DNA of 6,463 bases from Bacteroidota bacterium (GTDB lineage: Bacteria; Bacteroidota; Bacteroidia; Bacteroidales; UBA1556), in the NCBI GenBank assembly GCA_003648395.1, contig QMPB01000272.1, forward strand, positions 1 to 6,463. Direction: 5' to 3'. Below, one piece after another: positions 5,956 through 6,463 of this stretch. Position 1 is the stretch's first letter; every line of letters begins with the position of its first letter. The notes beneath the pieces are model-generated. The model worked only from the letters and a program-made list of their open reading frames with translations. It was not told the DNA's origin and did not search any database. Position numbers and translations under genes: made by a program.

Positions 5956-6463
5956 CTATTTCCCTTGCATTATATTAGTTTGAACTCGAATAGACTCTTT
6001 ATGCACAAGCATTAATAGCTTATTAATAAACTCAGCATCTATTCCCAAGTTTTCTCCATATTTTATTCGCTCCTTTATCATACTTCGTAATCGTTCCAAC
6101 TGGAGAACGGTAATATTATTCTCTTTTTTATAATCCCCAATAAGTTTAGTTTTTTCCATTCGTCTGCTTAATATATTGAACAACTCATGGTCCATATCAT
6201 CAATATCGTTTCGTAGAGAACTTAACTTCAATTCAAAATCCTTTGTGCCAAATTCATTTCTAATTACAATTTCATCAAGCATTTTGGCAAGATTAGCAGG
6301 TGTAATTTGCTGGCTTGCATCGGTAAGAGCAACATCAGGGTTAATATGTGATTCAATCATTAAGCCATCAAAACTAAGGTCCAAAGCTTTTTGAGAAACT
6401 CCCTGTAATAATTCTCTATTGCCACATATATGCGATGGGTCGCAAATAACAGGCAAATCTGGA
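5956..6463 (-). CDS. Bifunctional DAHP synthase / chorismate mutase, C-terminal part (5' end outside window)
   Basis: The visible 169 or so residues are the C-terminal half of a fusion that makes DAHP from PEP and erythrose 4-phosphate, and converts chorismate to prephenate. The first part, (PD)LPVICDPSHICGNRELL... to LTDASQQI, is the end of a KDO8P-like (AroA-I beta) DAHP synthase barrel, including the CDPSH motif. The rest (about 76 to the end, counting the TTG codon at 6456 as 1) is an all-helical AroQ chorismate mutase. Positions matching the E. coli mutase active site are R82, R99 or R98, K110, R122, S155 and Q159. The reading frame is open to the window edge through GAT and CCA, so TTG at 6456 is internal and not a start. 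The mutase is probably regulatory for the synthase, as in other such fusions. It ends TAG at 5956. The 45-bp gap to the aldehyde dehydrogenase gene suggests co-transcription. Confidence 0.9.
   Translation of the reverse strand, partial: PDLPVICDPSHICGNRELLQGVSQKALDLSFDGLMIESHINPDVALTDASQQITPANLAKMLDEIVIRNEFGTKDFELKLSSLRNDIDDMDHELFNILSRRMEKTKLIGDYKKENNITVLQLERLRSMIKERIKYGENLGIDAEFINKLLMLVHKESIRVQTNIMQGK

Noticed and set aside
6454..6456. TTG as the start of the chorismate mutase gene
   Set aside because: Codons upstream to the window edge stay open (PD before LPVICDPSH) and the residues are mid-domain in a DAHP synthase, so the gene is cut by the window, not started here.

Overview
The window looks like a piece of a low-GC Bacteroidota chromosome. 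The evidence is an RprX/RprY-type two-component pair, a fusion of the KDO8P-like DAHP synthase to an AroQ chorismate mutase, a Bacteroidota-style FtsX/LolC/E-like permease, a possible TTTG / TAnnTTTG promoter, and no strong Shine-Dalgarno sequences. I cannot place it below phylum. All five genes lie on the minus strand, so transcription runs right to left.

Layout, right to left. (1) 5956-6463 is the 3' part of a bifunctional DAHP synthase/chorismate mutase whose 5' end is outside the window. (2) 4498-5910 is an intact aldehyde dehydrogenase 45 bp downstream, possibly co-transcribed. (3) 4062-4497 is a repeat-rich gap holding a nearly exact 71-bp duplication (93-bp period) that folds as long AT-rich hairpins, a hairpin rich in GTCTG/CAGAC, and a 136-bp MITE-like element with inverted ends and a CCGT target duplication. 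The MITE-like element ends 28 bp before the kinase start codon. (4) 4061-2640 and 2628-1933 are a histidine kinase and OmpR-type response regulator separated by 11 bp, clearly an operon. (5) 1439-1932 is a 494-bp non-coding stretch with a terminator-like hairpin, a 22-bp perfect palindrome next to a candidate Bacteroidota promoter, and several degenerate repeats, part of it possibly a second MITE-like element (1475-1744). (6) 209-1438 is an ABC-transporter permease of the LolC/E-FtsX type that appears to start at TTG. (7) 1-208 holds two diverged copies of a ~105-110 bp unit, each carrying two hairpins.

Functionally, the genes are ordinary Bacteroidota housekeeping and sensory genes: entry to aromatic amino acid synthesis, aldehyde oxidation, envelope sensing and lipoprotein or envelope transport. 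I see no defence, secretion or biosynthetic system. The unusual content is between the genes: every large gap is filled with small palindromic or inverted-repeat elements. The most notable is upstream of the kinase, where a copy of the kinase's own translation-start region is embedded in the duplicated hairpin repeat.
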